The notes beneath the pieces are model-generated. The model had not been told where the DNA came from. It searched no databases and saw only the letters and a program-made list of their open reading frames with translations. Positions 1 through 7,067 of a stretch of 19,187 nt of DNA are shown one piece after another. Both the position numbers and the translations under genes were made by a program. Source of the DNA: DATKEH01 sp035546355. GTDB lineage: Bacteria > Acidobacteriota > Thermoanaerobaculia > Multivoradales > JAIOJS01. The DNA lies in NCBI GenBank assembly GCA_035546355.1, contig DATKEH010000338.1, forward strand, positions 1 to 19,187, given 5' to 3'. The stretch's first letter is position 1; each line of letters begins with the position of its first letter.

Positions 1-2001
1 GTGGCCACCCCGGCCATCGACGCCCTGCGCCGCGACGCGGTGCTGTTCTCCCGCGCCTGGGCCAACTACCCGCTGACCCTGCCCTCCCACGTGTCGATGC
101 TCACCGGCCTGCTGCCCACCGAGCACGGGGTGCGCGACAACGTCGGCTACCGCTTCGACGCCGCCGCGCATCCCTACCTGCCGCGGCTGCTCGCCGAGCG
201 CGGCTTCGCCACCGGGGCGGCGGTCTCCACCTGGCTGCTACGCGCCGACAGCGGCCTGGGAGAGGGGTTCGACTTCTACGAGGACGCCGTCGACCACTCG
301 GCGGGGATGGGCCTGGCGGAGAGCCAGCGGCGCGGATCGGTGACGGTGGAGCGGGCGCTCGAGTGGCTGCGGCAGCAGCAGGGGGGCAAGTTCTTTTTCT
401 TCCTGCACCTCTACGAGCCGCACACCCCGTACGATCCGCCCGAGCCCTACCGCTCCGCCGCCGCCCACCCCTACGACGGCGAGATCGCGCTGGCCGACGC
501 GCTCGTCGGGCGGGTCCTCGACGCCCTGCGCCAGCAGGGGGACTACCCGCGCGCGACGGTGATCCTGCTGTCGGACCACGGCGAGGGGTTGGGCGACCAC
601 GGCGAGCGCGAGCACGGCATCCTGCTCTACCGCGAGGCGCTGCAGGTGCCGCTGCTGGTCAAGCTCCCCGGCAACCGCCGCGCCGGGGCGACGGTCTCCG
701 CGGCGGCGCAGCTCGCCGACGTCGCCCCCACCGTCGCCGCCCTGGCCGGCGCGCCGCAGCCGGGGCGGACAACGCTGCTCGACCTGATGGCGGAGGCCCC
801 GCCCGAGCGGCAGATCTACGCCGAGACCCACTACGCGCGGCTGCACTACGGCTTCAGCGACCTGGCGTCGCTGGTGGACGGCGACCTGCACTACATCGAG
901 GGGCCGGACCCGGAGCTGTACGACCTCGCCACCGACCCCGGCGAGCGCCGCAACGTGCTGCGGGAGCGGCGCCGCGACTACGCCACCCTGCGCGACGCGC
1001 TGCAGCCGCTGCGCCGCGAGCTGGCGGCGCCGGCCGAGGCCGACCCGGAGACCCGCGAGCGCCTCGCCGCCCTCGGCTACGCCAGCGGCGCCGCCGCCGT
1101 CGGCGACGGGCCGCTGCCGGACCCCAAGACGCAGCTCCACCTGATCGACGACCTCAACGCCGGCCTCCGCCTGGCGGGCGAGAAGCGGCACGGCGAGGCG
1201 GTGGCTCTCCTGCGACGGGTGCTGGCGGAGAGCCCCGGCCTGACCGACGCCTGGGCGAGCCTGGGATCGTCGCTCGCCGACCTCGGGCAGTACCGGGAGG
1301 CCGAGGCGGCCTACCAGCGGGCGATGGAGCTCAGTGGCGGCAGCGACCACCTCGCGCTCGGGCTCGCCCAGCTGTACCTCGAGTGGGCGCGCTACGAGGA
1401 CGCGCGGCAGCACGCCGAGCTCGCCCTCGCCACCAACCCGGCCATGGCGCACCAGGTGCTCGCCGAGGTGGCGCTGCGCGGCGACGACTGGGAGACCGCC
1501 GAGCGGCACGCCCGGGAGGCCCTCGCCACCCGCGAGGAGCACATCCCCGCCCTGCTGCAGCTCGCTCAGGTGGCGATCCGGCGCGAGCGGCTGGACCAGG
1601 CGCGGGGGTTCGTCGAGCAGGCGGAACGGGCGCAGGCGCGCCGCTCGGGGGAGGGCGTCACCGTCGGCCTGCACCTGGTCAAGGGGGAGCTGCTGGCACG
1701 GCTGGGCGAGGGGGAGGCCGCCGCCGCCAGCTTCGAGAAGGAGATCGAGCTGCACCCCGGCGACATGCGGGCCTACAGCCGGCTGGCGCTGCTCCACGCC
1801 CTGGTCGGGGAGCCGCAGCTGGCGGTGGCCACCCTGCGGCGGATGGTGGAGGCCAACGAGTCCCCGGCCGCCTACGGCGCCGCCGTCGAGACCCTGCGGG
1901 TGCTCGGGGACCCCGGCTCGGCCGGCCGCCTGCTGCGGGTGGCCCGCGCCCGCTTCCCCGACGACCCCCGGCTCCTGGCGCTGGCCGAGGAGTCGACGTA
2001 G
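1..2001 (+). CDS. Sulfatase-like (alkaline phosphatase superfamily) / TPR fusion protein, 5' partial
   Basis: The first base is already inside the gene. The reading frame opens with VATPAIDAL, which in this family follows the N-terminal metal-binding strand (usually a Thr-Asp-rich segment with Asp pairs), so about 30-60 residues are missing. The 666 visible residues show PLTLPSHVSMLTG (24-36), HLYEPHTPYDPP (136-147) and the metal-ligand stretch SDHGEGLGDHG (191-201), then a helical TPR region from about 380 to 660. The nucleophile site reads T-L-P-S-H, where classical sulfatases have C-x-P-x-R, so Thr26 replaces the formylglycine Cys and His30 the Arg. This suggests a Thr-nucleophile hydrolase or transferase (phospho- or sulfo-ester) rather than a formylglycine sulfatase. 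The family is normally periplasmic or membrane-anchored, but the anchor would be off the window. It converges with the next gene. Family assignment is firm; the substrate is unknown. Confidence 0.85.
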   Translation: MATPAIDALRRDAVLFSRAWANYPLTLPSHVSMLTGLLPTEHGVRDNVGYRFDAAAHPYLPRLLAERGFATGAAVSTWLLRADSGLGEGFDFYEDAVDHSAGMGLAESQRRGSVTVERALEWLRQQQGGKFFFFLHLYEPHTPYDPPEPYRSAAAHPYDGEIALADALVGRVLDALRQQGDYPRATVILLSDHGEGLGDHGEREHGILLYREALQVPLLVKLPGNRRAGATVSAAAQLADVAPTVAALAGAPQPGRTTLLDLMAEAPPERQIYAETHYARLHYGFSDLASLVDGDLHYIEGPDPELYDLATDPGERRNVLRERRRDYATLRDALQPLRRELAAPAEADPETRERLAALGYASGAAAVGDGPLPDPKTQLHLIDDLNAGLRLAGEKRHGEAVALLRRVLAESPGLTDAWASLGSSLADLGQYREAEAAYQRAMELSGGSDHLALGLAQLYLEWARYEDARQHAELALATNPAMAHQVLAEVALRGDDWETAERHAREALATREEHIPALLQLAQVAIRRERLDQARGFVEQAERAQARRSGEGVTVGLHLVKGELLARLGEGEAAAASFEKEIELHPGDMRAYSRLALLHALVGEPQLAVATLRRMVEANESPAAYGAAVETLRVLGDPGSAGRLLRVARARFPDDPRLLALAEEST

Positions 2002-2038
2002 GAGGCGCCCGGCCCGTGCGGGGACGGGGCCCCGCCTC
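2002..2038 (+). terminator. GC-rich hairpin after the sulfatase/TPR gene
   Basis: Directly after the TAG stop, GAGGCG (2002-2007) can pair with CGCCTC (2033-2038), and GGCCC (2011-2015) with GGGCC (2027-2031) inside it. There is no T-run after the stem, so this is at best a hairpin that stalls polymerase or protects the RNA end. It lies in the convergent gap before 2123. Confidence 0.35.
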
Positions 2039-2045
2039 GCGTCCC

Positions 2046-2075
2046 GGGCGGCCACGGAGGGCCGCCCCTACGATC
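2046..2075 (-). repeat. REP-like hairpin repeat, copy E
   Basis: Read on the minus strand it starts GATCGTAG and then forms the hairpin GGGCGGCC - CTCCGT - GGCCGCCC, a perfect 8-bp stem with a 6-nt loop. The flank and loop match copies A, C and D, but the stem bases differ and remain complementary. It is noncoding, in the convergent gap between the sulfatase/TPR gene and the CRTAC1 gene. A possible decayed remnant lies at 2094-2110 (CGTCGTAGG followed by the palindrome GGTGCGCACC). Confidence 0.7.
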
Positions 2076-2122
2076 GGACGCGACACCACGAACCGTCGTA
2101 GGTGCGCACCGCCAACCGCCGC

Positions 2123-3976
2123 TCACAGCGGATGGTCGTAGGGGCCGGCCTCTGCGCCGGCCCGGGCGGGCCCCGGCTGCGGCACCACCAGCACGCGCCG
2201 CGCCGGCAGGCCCACGAAGCGCTGGCTGCGACCGTCGGGCCAGCGCAGCTCCAGACGCTCGATGGCCGCCGCAGTGCCGACTCCGAAGTGGAGCCGGACG
2301 TCGCTGGCCGAGAGGTACGAGCCGCTGCGCGTCGCCTCGCGCCGCTGGGTGCGACCGGCCACGGTGACCAGCCCGCGCGTCCCCTCGCCGTCGCTGGGGC
2401 CGCGCCCGAGCAGGGCCACCTGCAGCCAGGAGCCCGCCGCCTCCCCTGCTTCGTTGCGCAGCAGCGTCGGCACCTCCCCCGCCTCCACCACCAGCAGGTC
2501 GACGTCGCCGTCCCCGTCGAGGTCGCCGGCCGCCACGCCGCGGCTGCAGGCCGGCCCGCGCGAGCGCACGATCCGCTCGGGGGCGGGCGTCAGCTTGCCG
2601 GCCCCGTCGTTGAGCAGCAGGTGGTCGGCCTGCCGCAGCGTCTCCTCTCCCGCCGCATCCACCTCCGGGTAGATGTGGCCGTTGGCGACGTAGAGGTCGA
2701 GGTCGCCGTCGTGGTCGAGGTCGACGAACCGCACGCCCCACGACATCTCCCGGTAGCCGGCGCCGCCGAGCCCCGAGGGGTAGCTGGCGTCCTCGAAGAG
2801 CCCGCCCGGTTGCTGCAGGTAGAGCGTGTCGTGGTCGAAGGCGAAGTTGGTGACGACGAGATCGGGGGTACCGTCGCCGTCGGCGTCCCCCCAGTCGATC
2901 CCCATGCCGGCCTGGAACCGCCCCTCGCGCTGGGTCGCCAGCCCCACCTCCCAGGCGACCTCCTCGAAGCGCCCGCCGCCGAGGTTGCGGAACAGGAAAT
3001 TGGGCCCCGAGTCGTTGGCCACGGCGATGTCCAGCCGGCCGTCGTCGTCGTAGTCGGCCAGCGCCACGCCGAGGCCGAACTGCGGCTCGGGGGCATGGAT
3101 GCCGGCAGCCAGCGAGCCGTCATGGAAGCGGCCGGCGCCGTCGTTGACGAACAGGCGGTCGGGCTGCGGCTCCCAGCCCACCGGGCCGCAGGCCACCGCC
3201 ACACCCCGCCACTGGCAGGGCTCGGCCGGTACCCGGTCGAGGGAGAACTCCAGGTTGTTGGTGACGTAGAGGTCGAGATCGCCGTCGCCATCAAAGTCGC
3301 CGAAGGCGGCGGAGTGGCTCCAGCCCGGGTCCCCGACTCCCGACTCGGCGGTGACGTCGCGAAAGGTGCCGTCGCCCTGGTTGCGGTAGAGGACGTTGGC
3401 GCCGTAGCCGGTGAGGTAGAGGTCCGGCAGGCCGTCGCCGTCGACGTCGCCCACCGTACAGCCCATGCCCCAGGCCGGCCCGGCGCCGACGCCGGCGGCC
3501 GCCGTCACCTCGACGAACCGCCAGCCGCCGTCGTTGCGGTAGAGGGCGTTGGCGAGCGGCGGCCGCCGCCCCGCCAGGACCTCGAGATCGCCGCCGTTGA
3601 CCAGGAACAGGTCGAGGTCGCCGTCGCCGTCGTAGTCGAACAGGCAGCCGCCGTTGCCGTTCTCCTCCAGGATCGTGCGGCGCGGCGGCGTCATGGCGCC
3701 GGAGACGTTGACCCACTCGATGCCCGCCTCGGCGGCGACGTCGTGGAGCCGGAAGGGGGGTGCCGCCGCGTCGGCGTTCGCCGGCACCGCCGCCGGCGCC
3801 GCCATGGCCAGCAGCAGGGTGGCGGCGGCCCACCAGCCGACGGGCGGGCGCAGAGGCCCGCCCCTACGACCGGGGGTACCCCACCACGGCCCGCCCCTAC
3901 GACCGGCGGGGAGCGGGCCACGATGGTCGTAGGGGCCGGCCTCCGTGCCGGCCCCTCTCTCCCCGACCGCCCTCAC
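2123..3976 (-). CDS. CRTAC1-type FG-GAP/ASPIC-UnbV secreted protein with repeat-encoded termini
   Basis: Predicted as 617 residues from GTG at 3976, which overlaps the upstream stop as GTGA and has GGGAG five bases before it. Residues about 46-70 (VGWWAAATLLLAMAAPAAVPANA) look like a signal peptide, oddly placed after some 45 Gly/Pro/Arg-rich residues. Seven calcium-type Asp loops (near 114, 177, 227, 308, 364, 419 and 485, e.g. DYDGDGDLD) fit a seven-bladed FG-GAP/VCBS propeller. The ASPIC/UnbV domain covers about 530-598 (ELRWPDGRSQRF). Cys254 and Cys263 may pair. The early segment and the last 14 residues are encoded by hairpin repeats; AGTEAGPYDH (residues 9-18) and AGAEAGPYDH (606-615) nearly match. 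The alternative ATG at 3805 would cut away most of the signal peptide. It is the last gene of its operon. Bacterial CRTAC1 proteins have no settled function; carbohydrate or protein binding at the surface is inference. Confidence 0.85.
   Translation of the reverse strand: MRAVGERGAGTEAGPYDHRGPLPAGRRGGPWWGTPGRRGGPLRPPVGWWAAATLLLAMAAPAAVPANADAAAPPFRLHDVAAEAGIEWVNVSGAMTPPRRTILEENGNGGCLFDYDGDGDLDLFLVNGGDLEVLAGRRPPLANALYRNDGGWRFVEVTAAAGVGAGPAWGMGCTVGDVDGDGLPDLYLTGYGANVLYRNQGDGTFRDVTAESGVGDPGWSHSAAFGDFDGDGDLDLYVTNNLEFSLDRVPAEPCQWRGVAVACGPVGWEPQPDRLFVNDGAGRFHDGSLAAGIHAPEPQFGLGVALADYDDDGRLDIAVANDSGPNFLFRNLGGGRFEEVAWEVGLATQREGRFQAGMGIDWGDADGDGTPDLVVTNFAFDHDTLYLQQPGGLFEDASYPSGLGGAGYREMSWGVRFVDLDHDGDLDLYVANGHIYPEVDAAGEETLRQADHLLLNDGAGKLTPAPERIVRSRGPACSRGVAAGDLDGDGDVDLLVVEAGEVPTLLRNEAGEAAGSWLQVALLGRGPSDGEGTRGLVTVAGRTQRREATRSGSYLSASDVRLHFGVGTAAAIERLELRWPDGRSQRFVGLPARRVLVVPQPGPARAGAEAGPYDHPL
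2131..2163 (+). repeat. REP-like hairpin repeat, copy D (inside the 3' end of a gene)
   Basis: GATGGTCGTAG is followed by the hairpin GGGCCGGC - CTCTGC - GCCGGCCC. It matches copy C (3922-3954) at 31 of 33 positions in the same orientation. It lies within the final codons of the minus-strand CRTAC1 gene and encodes AGAEAGPYDHP just before the stop. Confidence 0.8.
3842..3871 (-). repeat. REP-like hairpin repeat, copy A
   Basis: On the minus strand: GGTCGTAG, then GGGCGGGC - CTCTGC - GCCCGCCC. Against copy D only two bases differ, and they are the two partners of one stem base pair (C-G replaced by G-C). It ends immediately before the codons of the CRTAC1 signal peptide. Confidence 0.8.
3884..3904 (-). 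repeat. REP-like repeat, truncated copy B
   Basis: On the minus strand GGTCGTAG plus the first arm GGGCGGGC is intact, but the loop and second arm are missing. The sequence instead runs CGTGGTGGGGTACCCCC into copy A, which has the same orientation. The joint contains the palindrome GGGGTACCCC (3874-3883). It lies in the reading frame of the CRTAC1 gene. Confidence 0.65.
3922..3954 (+). repeat. REP-like hairpin repeat, copy C
   Basis: GATGGTCGTAG, then GGGCCGGC - CTCCGT - GCCGGCCC. It is opposite in orientation to copies A and B and direct with copy D, about 1.8 kb away. On the minus strand it encodes AGTEAGPYDH near the start of the CRTAC1 protein. Confidence 0.8.
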
Positions 3977-5439
3977 CGCCGCTCCCGCAAACCGGTGAAG
4001 CGCACGACCACCGGGCGGTCGTCGTAGATGACGCCGGCGGCGTCCCGCTCTCCGGACAGGCGGTAGTCGCGGGTGCGCCAGCCGGTGGCGAGGTGGAAGC
4101 CCCCCAGCAGCACCAGCACCGTCACCAGCACCCGGCGCGTGGCGCCGCGCGCCAGCGGCTGCAGCCCGGCCAGCAGCAGAAAGAGGAAGAAGGGAGCGGC
4201 GATCATCATGCTGCGCAGGTAGGGGAAGAAGGCGACGTTGACCGCCAGGCGGTAGGCCAGCAGCAGCCCGCCGACGGCGAGCAGCGGGCGGTCCCGCCGC
4301 AGCGACCACGCCCCCAGCGCGGCCAGCGCCAGCGCCACGGCCAGATACAGGGGTTCGCGGGCAAACGCCATGTCGATCGGCGGTCGCAGCCACTCCCTGC
4401 CCTTGGGCAGGTCGCGCCAGGCCCAACCGTACCCCACGGCCTGCAGGGAGTGCCCCGCCTTGGCCAGCGTCCGCGACAGGAAGCGCCCCGGCGCCGCGGC
4501 GATGGCCGCGAATCCCAGCCGATAGCCCTGGGTGACGTAGCGGTGGTGGATCGGATGCCGCGGGTCGAGGGTGGCGTCCTCCGCCGCCACCGGCAGCGTC
4601 CGGCGCGAGAAGAAGATCCCCTCCTCGCGCTGGGCGAGGGCGAAGTTGAGCGGCCCGTAGAAGGAGATCGGCACCCAGGTGGGCAGGGGCGCGGGGAGCT
4701 CGGCGGCGTGCTCGAGGTTGTAGGCGACCAGCTGCCGATGGGCGGTGAGCAGATAGGGCACCAGCAGCAGGACGCAGCTGGCGGCGGTGGCCGCCGCCCA
4801 GCGCCGGCGCGCCGGCAGCGCGACGGCGAGCGCGGCCAGCGCCAGCAGCGCCACCGGCAGGTGCTCGGCGCGGGTCAGCGCGGCAGCCGCGTGCAGGGCG
4901 CCGCCCGCCAGCGGCCAGCGAAACCCCAGCAGCAGCATCCCGCCGAGCAGCGGCCGGTAGACCGCCTCGCTGTTGGCCACCGACGACAACAGCAGCTCGC
5001 CGAAGCACAGGGGCAGCAGCAGGCAGATCGGCCCCGCCAGCGGCGTGCGCCGCCGCAGCAGCAGGAAGGTCATGGCGTAGGTGGCGCCGTTGAGGACCAC
5101 CATCAGCAGCTTCGACGCCTGGTAGACAAGCTCCGGTTGCTCGAGCCAGCGCCACAGAGGGGTCAGCAGCCAGGCGGTGAGCGGCGGGTGGAAGGGCAGG
5201 GCGGCGCCCAGCGACTCCCCCGCCGCCAGCTGCCGCGCGTGGGCGAGGAAGTGGACGCCGTCGCCGAAGAACAGCGGGCTCACCGGCTTGTCGAACAGCA
5301 GGTCGCCCCGCAGGTAGACCAGGTGGCAGACGAGGGCCCACAGGAAGACCCCACCCGCCCACAGGACGGCGCCCCGCCGTGACGATTCCGGGGCCGGCGG
5401 CGCGCCGGCGGGCGGGCGCTGGCGGCGCCGGGCGCTCAT
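3973..5439 (-). CDS. Polytopic membrane protein, probable ArnT/PMT-like glycosyltransferase
   Basis: 488 residues with roughly ten membrane segments: 24-44, 111-128, 137-155, 163-185, 193-209, 214-232, about 305-320, 362-379, 386-404, 410-426 and 436-451. The first outer loop holds FFGDGVHFLAHAR (57-69) and then FHPPLTAWL (83-91). An acidic residue followed by a Pro-Pro-Leu segment is the layout of polyprenyl-phosphate-sugar transferases (PMT/ArnT/GT83-like). The start ATG overlaps the stop of the preceding CRTAC1 gene (ATGA), with GGAG just upstream, and its own stop overlaps the next start (GTGA). Lying between two exported propeller genes, it could glycosylate them or a lipid carrier product; that is inference. 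The family assignment comes from topology and loop pattern, not a strict motif match, so an undefined membrane protein remains possible. Confidence 0.7.
   Translation of the reverse strand: MSARRRQRPPAGAPPAPESSRRGAVLWAGGVFLWALVCHLVYLRGDLLFDKPVSPLFFGDGVHFLAHARQLAAGESLGAALPFHPPLTAWLLTPLWRWLEQPELVYQASKLLMVVLNGATYAMTFLLLRRRTPLAGPICLLLPLCFGELLLSSVANSEAVYRPLLGGMLLLGFRWPLAGGALHAAAALTRAEHLPVALLALAALAVALPARRRWAAATAASCVLLLVPYLLTAHRQLVAYNLEHAAELPAPLPTWVPISFYGPLNFALAQREEGIFFSRRTLPVAAEDATLDPRHPIHHRYVTQGYRLGFAAIAAAPGRFLSRTLAKAGHSLQAVGYGWAWRDLPKGREWLRPPIDMAFAREPLYLAVALALAALGAWSLRRDRPLLAVGGLLLAYRLAVNVAFFPYLRSMMIAAPFFLFLLLAGLQPLARGATRRVLVTVLVLLGGFHLATGWRTRDYRLSGERDAAGVIYDDRPVVVRFTGLRERR
3982..3986 (-). promoter_or_regulatory. 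Shine-Dalgarno for the GTG start at 3976
   Basis: The minus strand reads GGGAG, then five bases, then GTGA. This supports GTG 3976 as the real start of the last CRTAC1 gene. The hairpin repeats therefore fall inside the coding sequence rather than in an untranslated leader. Confidence 0.6.
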
Positions 5440-7067
5440 CGCTCCGCCACGACCAGGTAGCGGTCGGCGGGGGGGCTCACCAGACGCTGCCGCCGTCCTG
5501 CGGGCCAGCGCACCTCCACCGTCTCCGCCTCCCGCTCGCCGAGGCCGAAGAGCAGGCGCGGGTCGTGCGACGACTGGTAGCTGCCTCCCGCCAACGCCCA
5601 CCGCCGCTGCGGCTCGCCACCGGCGACCAGCGTCACTTCGGCGCCCACCGCGCCGCTGTTCGGCGCCCGCCCCCGCAGGGCGACTCCGAGCCAGCGCCCG
5701 GCGGCGCCGTTGGCCAGCAGACGAGCCGGCCGATCGCTCTGCTGGATGGTGAGGTCGGGATCGCCGTCGTTGTCGAAGTCCGCCACCGCCAAACCCCGCC
5801 CGACGCCGGGGCGGGCCGCCAGCCCGGGGCAATCCACGGCCGCGAAACCGCCGGCGCCGTCGCCGAGCAGCAGCAGGTCCGGCTGCTCGAAGGTCACCTG
5901 CTCGCGGCGCGGCCGCTCGAAGATGTGACCGTTGGTGACGTAGGCGTCGAGATCGCCGTCGCGGTCGAGGTCGGCGAAGGCGATGCCGAAGCCGAGCAGG
6001 TTGAAGGAGGGGACGCCGAAGCCGCTCTCGGCCGAGACGTCGGCGAACTGCATCGCGCCGAGGTTCTCGTACAGCGTGTTGGTCTCGACGTCGAAGTTGG
6101 TCACCCCGAGGTCGGGGTCGCCGTCGCCGTCGACGTCCCCGAGAGCGATCCCCATGCCCGCCTCGTAGAGCCCCTCCCGGCTCGCCGCCGCCCCCGACAG
6201 CAGCGAGATATCGGCGAAGCGCATGCCGCCGAGGTTGTGGAACAGGAAATTCGGGGTGATGTCGTTGGCGACGTAGAGGTCGGGCCGGCCGTCGCCGTCG
6301 AGGTCGGCGAAGACGACGCCGAGGCCGTTGCCGGCGGCCTCCCCGAGGCCCGCCGCGGCCGTGACGTCGGCGAAGCGGCCGCCGTCGTTGCGGTACAGCC
6401 GGTCGCCGGCGCCGGAGAAGAGGGAGGGGTCGCAGTAGTCGCGCCGGCCGGCTTCCAGGTCGCCGCAGAACAGCGGCTGGTCGGGGTCGTACTCCACGTA
6501 GCGAGTGACGTACAGGTCGAGGTCGCCGTCCCCGTCGGCGTCGGCGAAGGCCGCCGAGGAGCTCCAGCCGTCGAGGCCCAGCCCCGCCGCGGCGGTGGCC
6601 TCGGCGAACCGGCCGTCGCCGAGATTGCGCAGCAGCGCATCGGCCCCGAAGTTGGCGACGTAGAGGTCGACGGCGCCGTCGCCGTCGGCGTCGGCCGCCA
6701 CCACGCCCTGGCCGTAGCCCCGGTGGCCGGCACCGCTCGCCGCCGTCACGTCGACGAATCGGCCGCCACCGAGGTTGCGGAAGAGGCGGTTGGCGGCCTG
6801 CGGCGAACCGTCGGGGGGGAAGGGCCCCGACTGCACCAGGTAGAGGTCGAGCCAGCCGTCGCCGTCGTAGTCGAGCCAGGCGACGCCGGCGCCCATCGTC
6901 TCGGGCAGGTGCATGGCGCCGCTGGCGCCCCGCCGGTGGACGAAATCGATGCCGGCGGCGGCGGCCACGTCCGCCAGCAGGATCCCGCCGCAGCCCCCGG
7001 GGGCGGCGCCGGCCGCCGCCGCCCCGGTCACCACCCCGACGAGGGCGCAGCAGACGGCGCCTCTCAC
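5436..7067 (-). CDS. CRTAC1-type FG-GAP/ASPIC-UnbV secreted protein
   Basis: 543 residues from a GTG that overlaps the upstream TPR gene stop (GTGA); a G-rich stretch precedes it. The N-terminus (VRGAVCCALVGVVTGAAAAGAAPG) is a short hydrophobic signal sequence. Seven Asp-rich calcium loops (near 66, 126, 176, 255, 311, 366 and 429, e.g. DYDGDGWLD and DADGDGDLD) are followed by RLFRN/LYRN-type blade strands, giving a complete seven-bladed propeller. Cys201 and Cys212 flank a loop typical of this subgroup (CGDL...YCDPSLF), probably a disulfide. The C-terminal ASPIC/UnbV domain is about 471-540 (VRWPAGRRQRLV). Its stop overlaps the start of the membrane glycosyltransferase-like gene. It is closer in layout to the protein at 13606-15261 than to the operon's other CRTAC1 protein. 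Likely exported; ligand unknown. Confidence 0.9.
   Translation of the reverse strand: MRGAVCCALVGVVTGAAAAGAAPGGCGGILLADVAAAAGIDFVHRRGASGAMHLPETMGAGVAWLDYDGDGWLDLYLVQSGPFPPDGSPQAANRLFRNLGGGRFVDVTAASGAGHRGYGQGVVAADADGDGAVDLYVANFGADALLRNLGDGRFAEATAAAGLGLDGWSSSAAFADADGDGDLDLYVTRYVEYDPDQPLFCGDLEAGRRDYCDPSLFSGAGDRLYRNDGGRFADVTAAAGLGEAAGNGLGVVFADLDGDGRPDLYVANDITPNFLFHNLGGMRFADISLLSGAAASREGLYEAGMGIALGDVDGDGDPDLGVTNFDVETNTLYENLGAMQFADVSAESGFGVPSFNLLGFGIAFADLDRDGDLDAYVTNGHIFERPRREQVTFEQPDLLLLGDGAGGFAAVDCPGLAARPGVGRGLAVADFDNDGDPDLTIQQSDRPARLLANGAAGRWLGVALRGRAPNSGAVGAEVTLVAGGEPQRRWALAGGSYQSSHDPRLLFGLGEREAETVEVRWPAGRRQRLVSPPADRYLVVAER

Noticed and set aside
3803..3805. ATG at 3805 as the start of the last CRTAC1 gene.
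   Set aside because: It cuts off most of the hydrophobic signal core and has no ribosome binding site. GTG 3976 has a good one and the operon's usual 4-nt overlap.
3874..3883. GGGGTACCCC perfect palindrome as a possible operator.
   Set aside because: It lies at the joint between truncated repeat B and repeat A inside a coding frame and is best explained as part of the repeat junction.
2102..4027. Long plus-strand open frames over the CRTAC1 genes (also 5379-7352 and 13687-15324), with patterns such as VEVEVAVAV.
   Set aside because: They are antisense images of the repeated Asp-Gly-Asp-Leu-Asp loops. The repetitive look comes from the real gene on the other strand.
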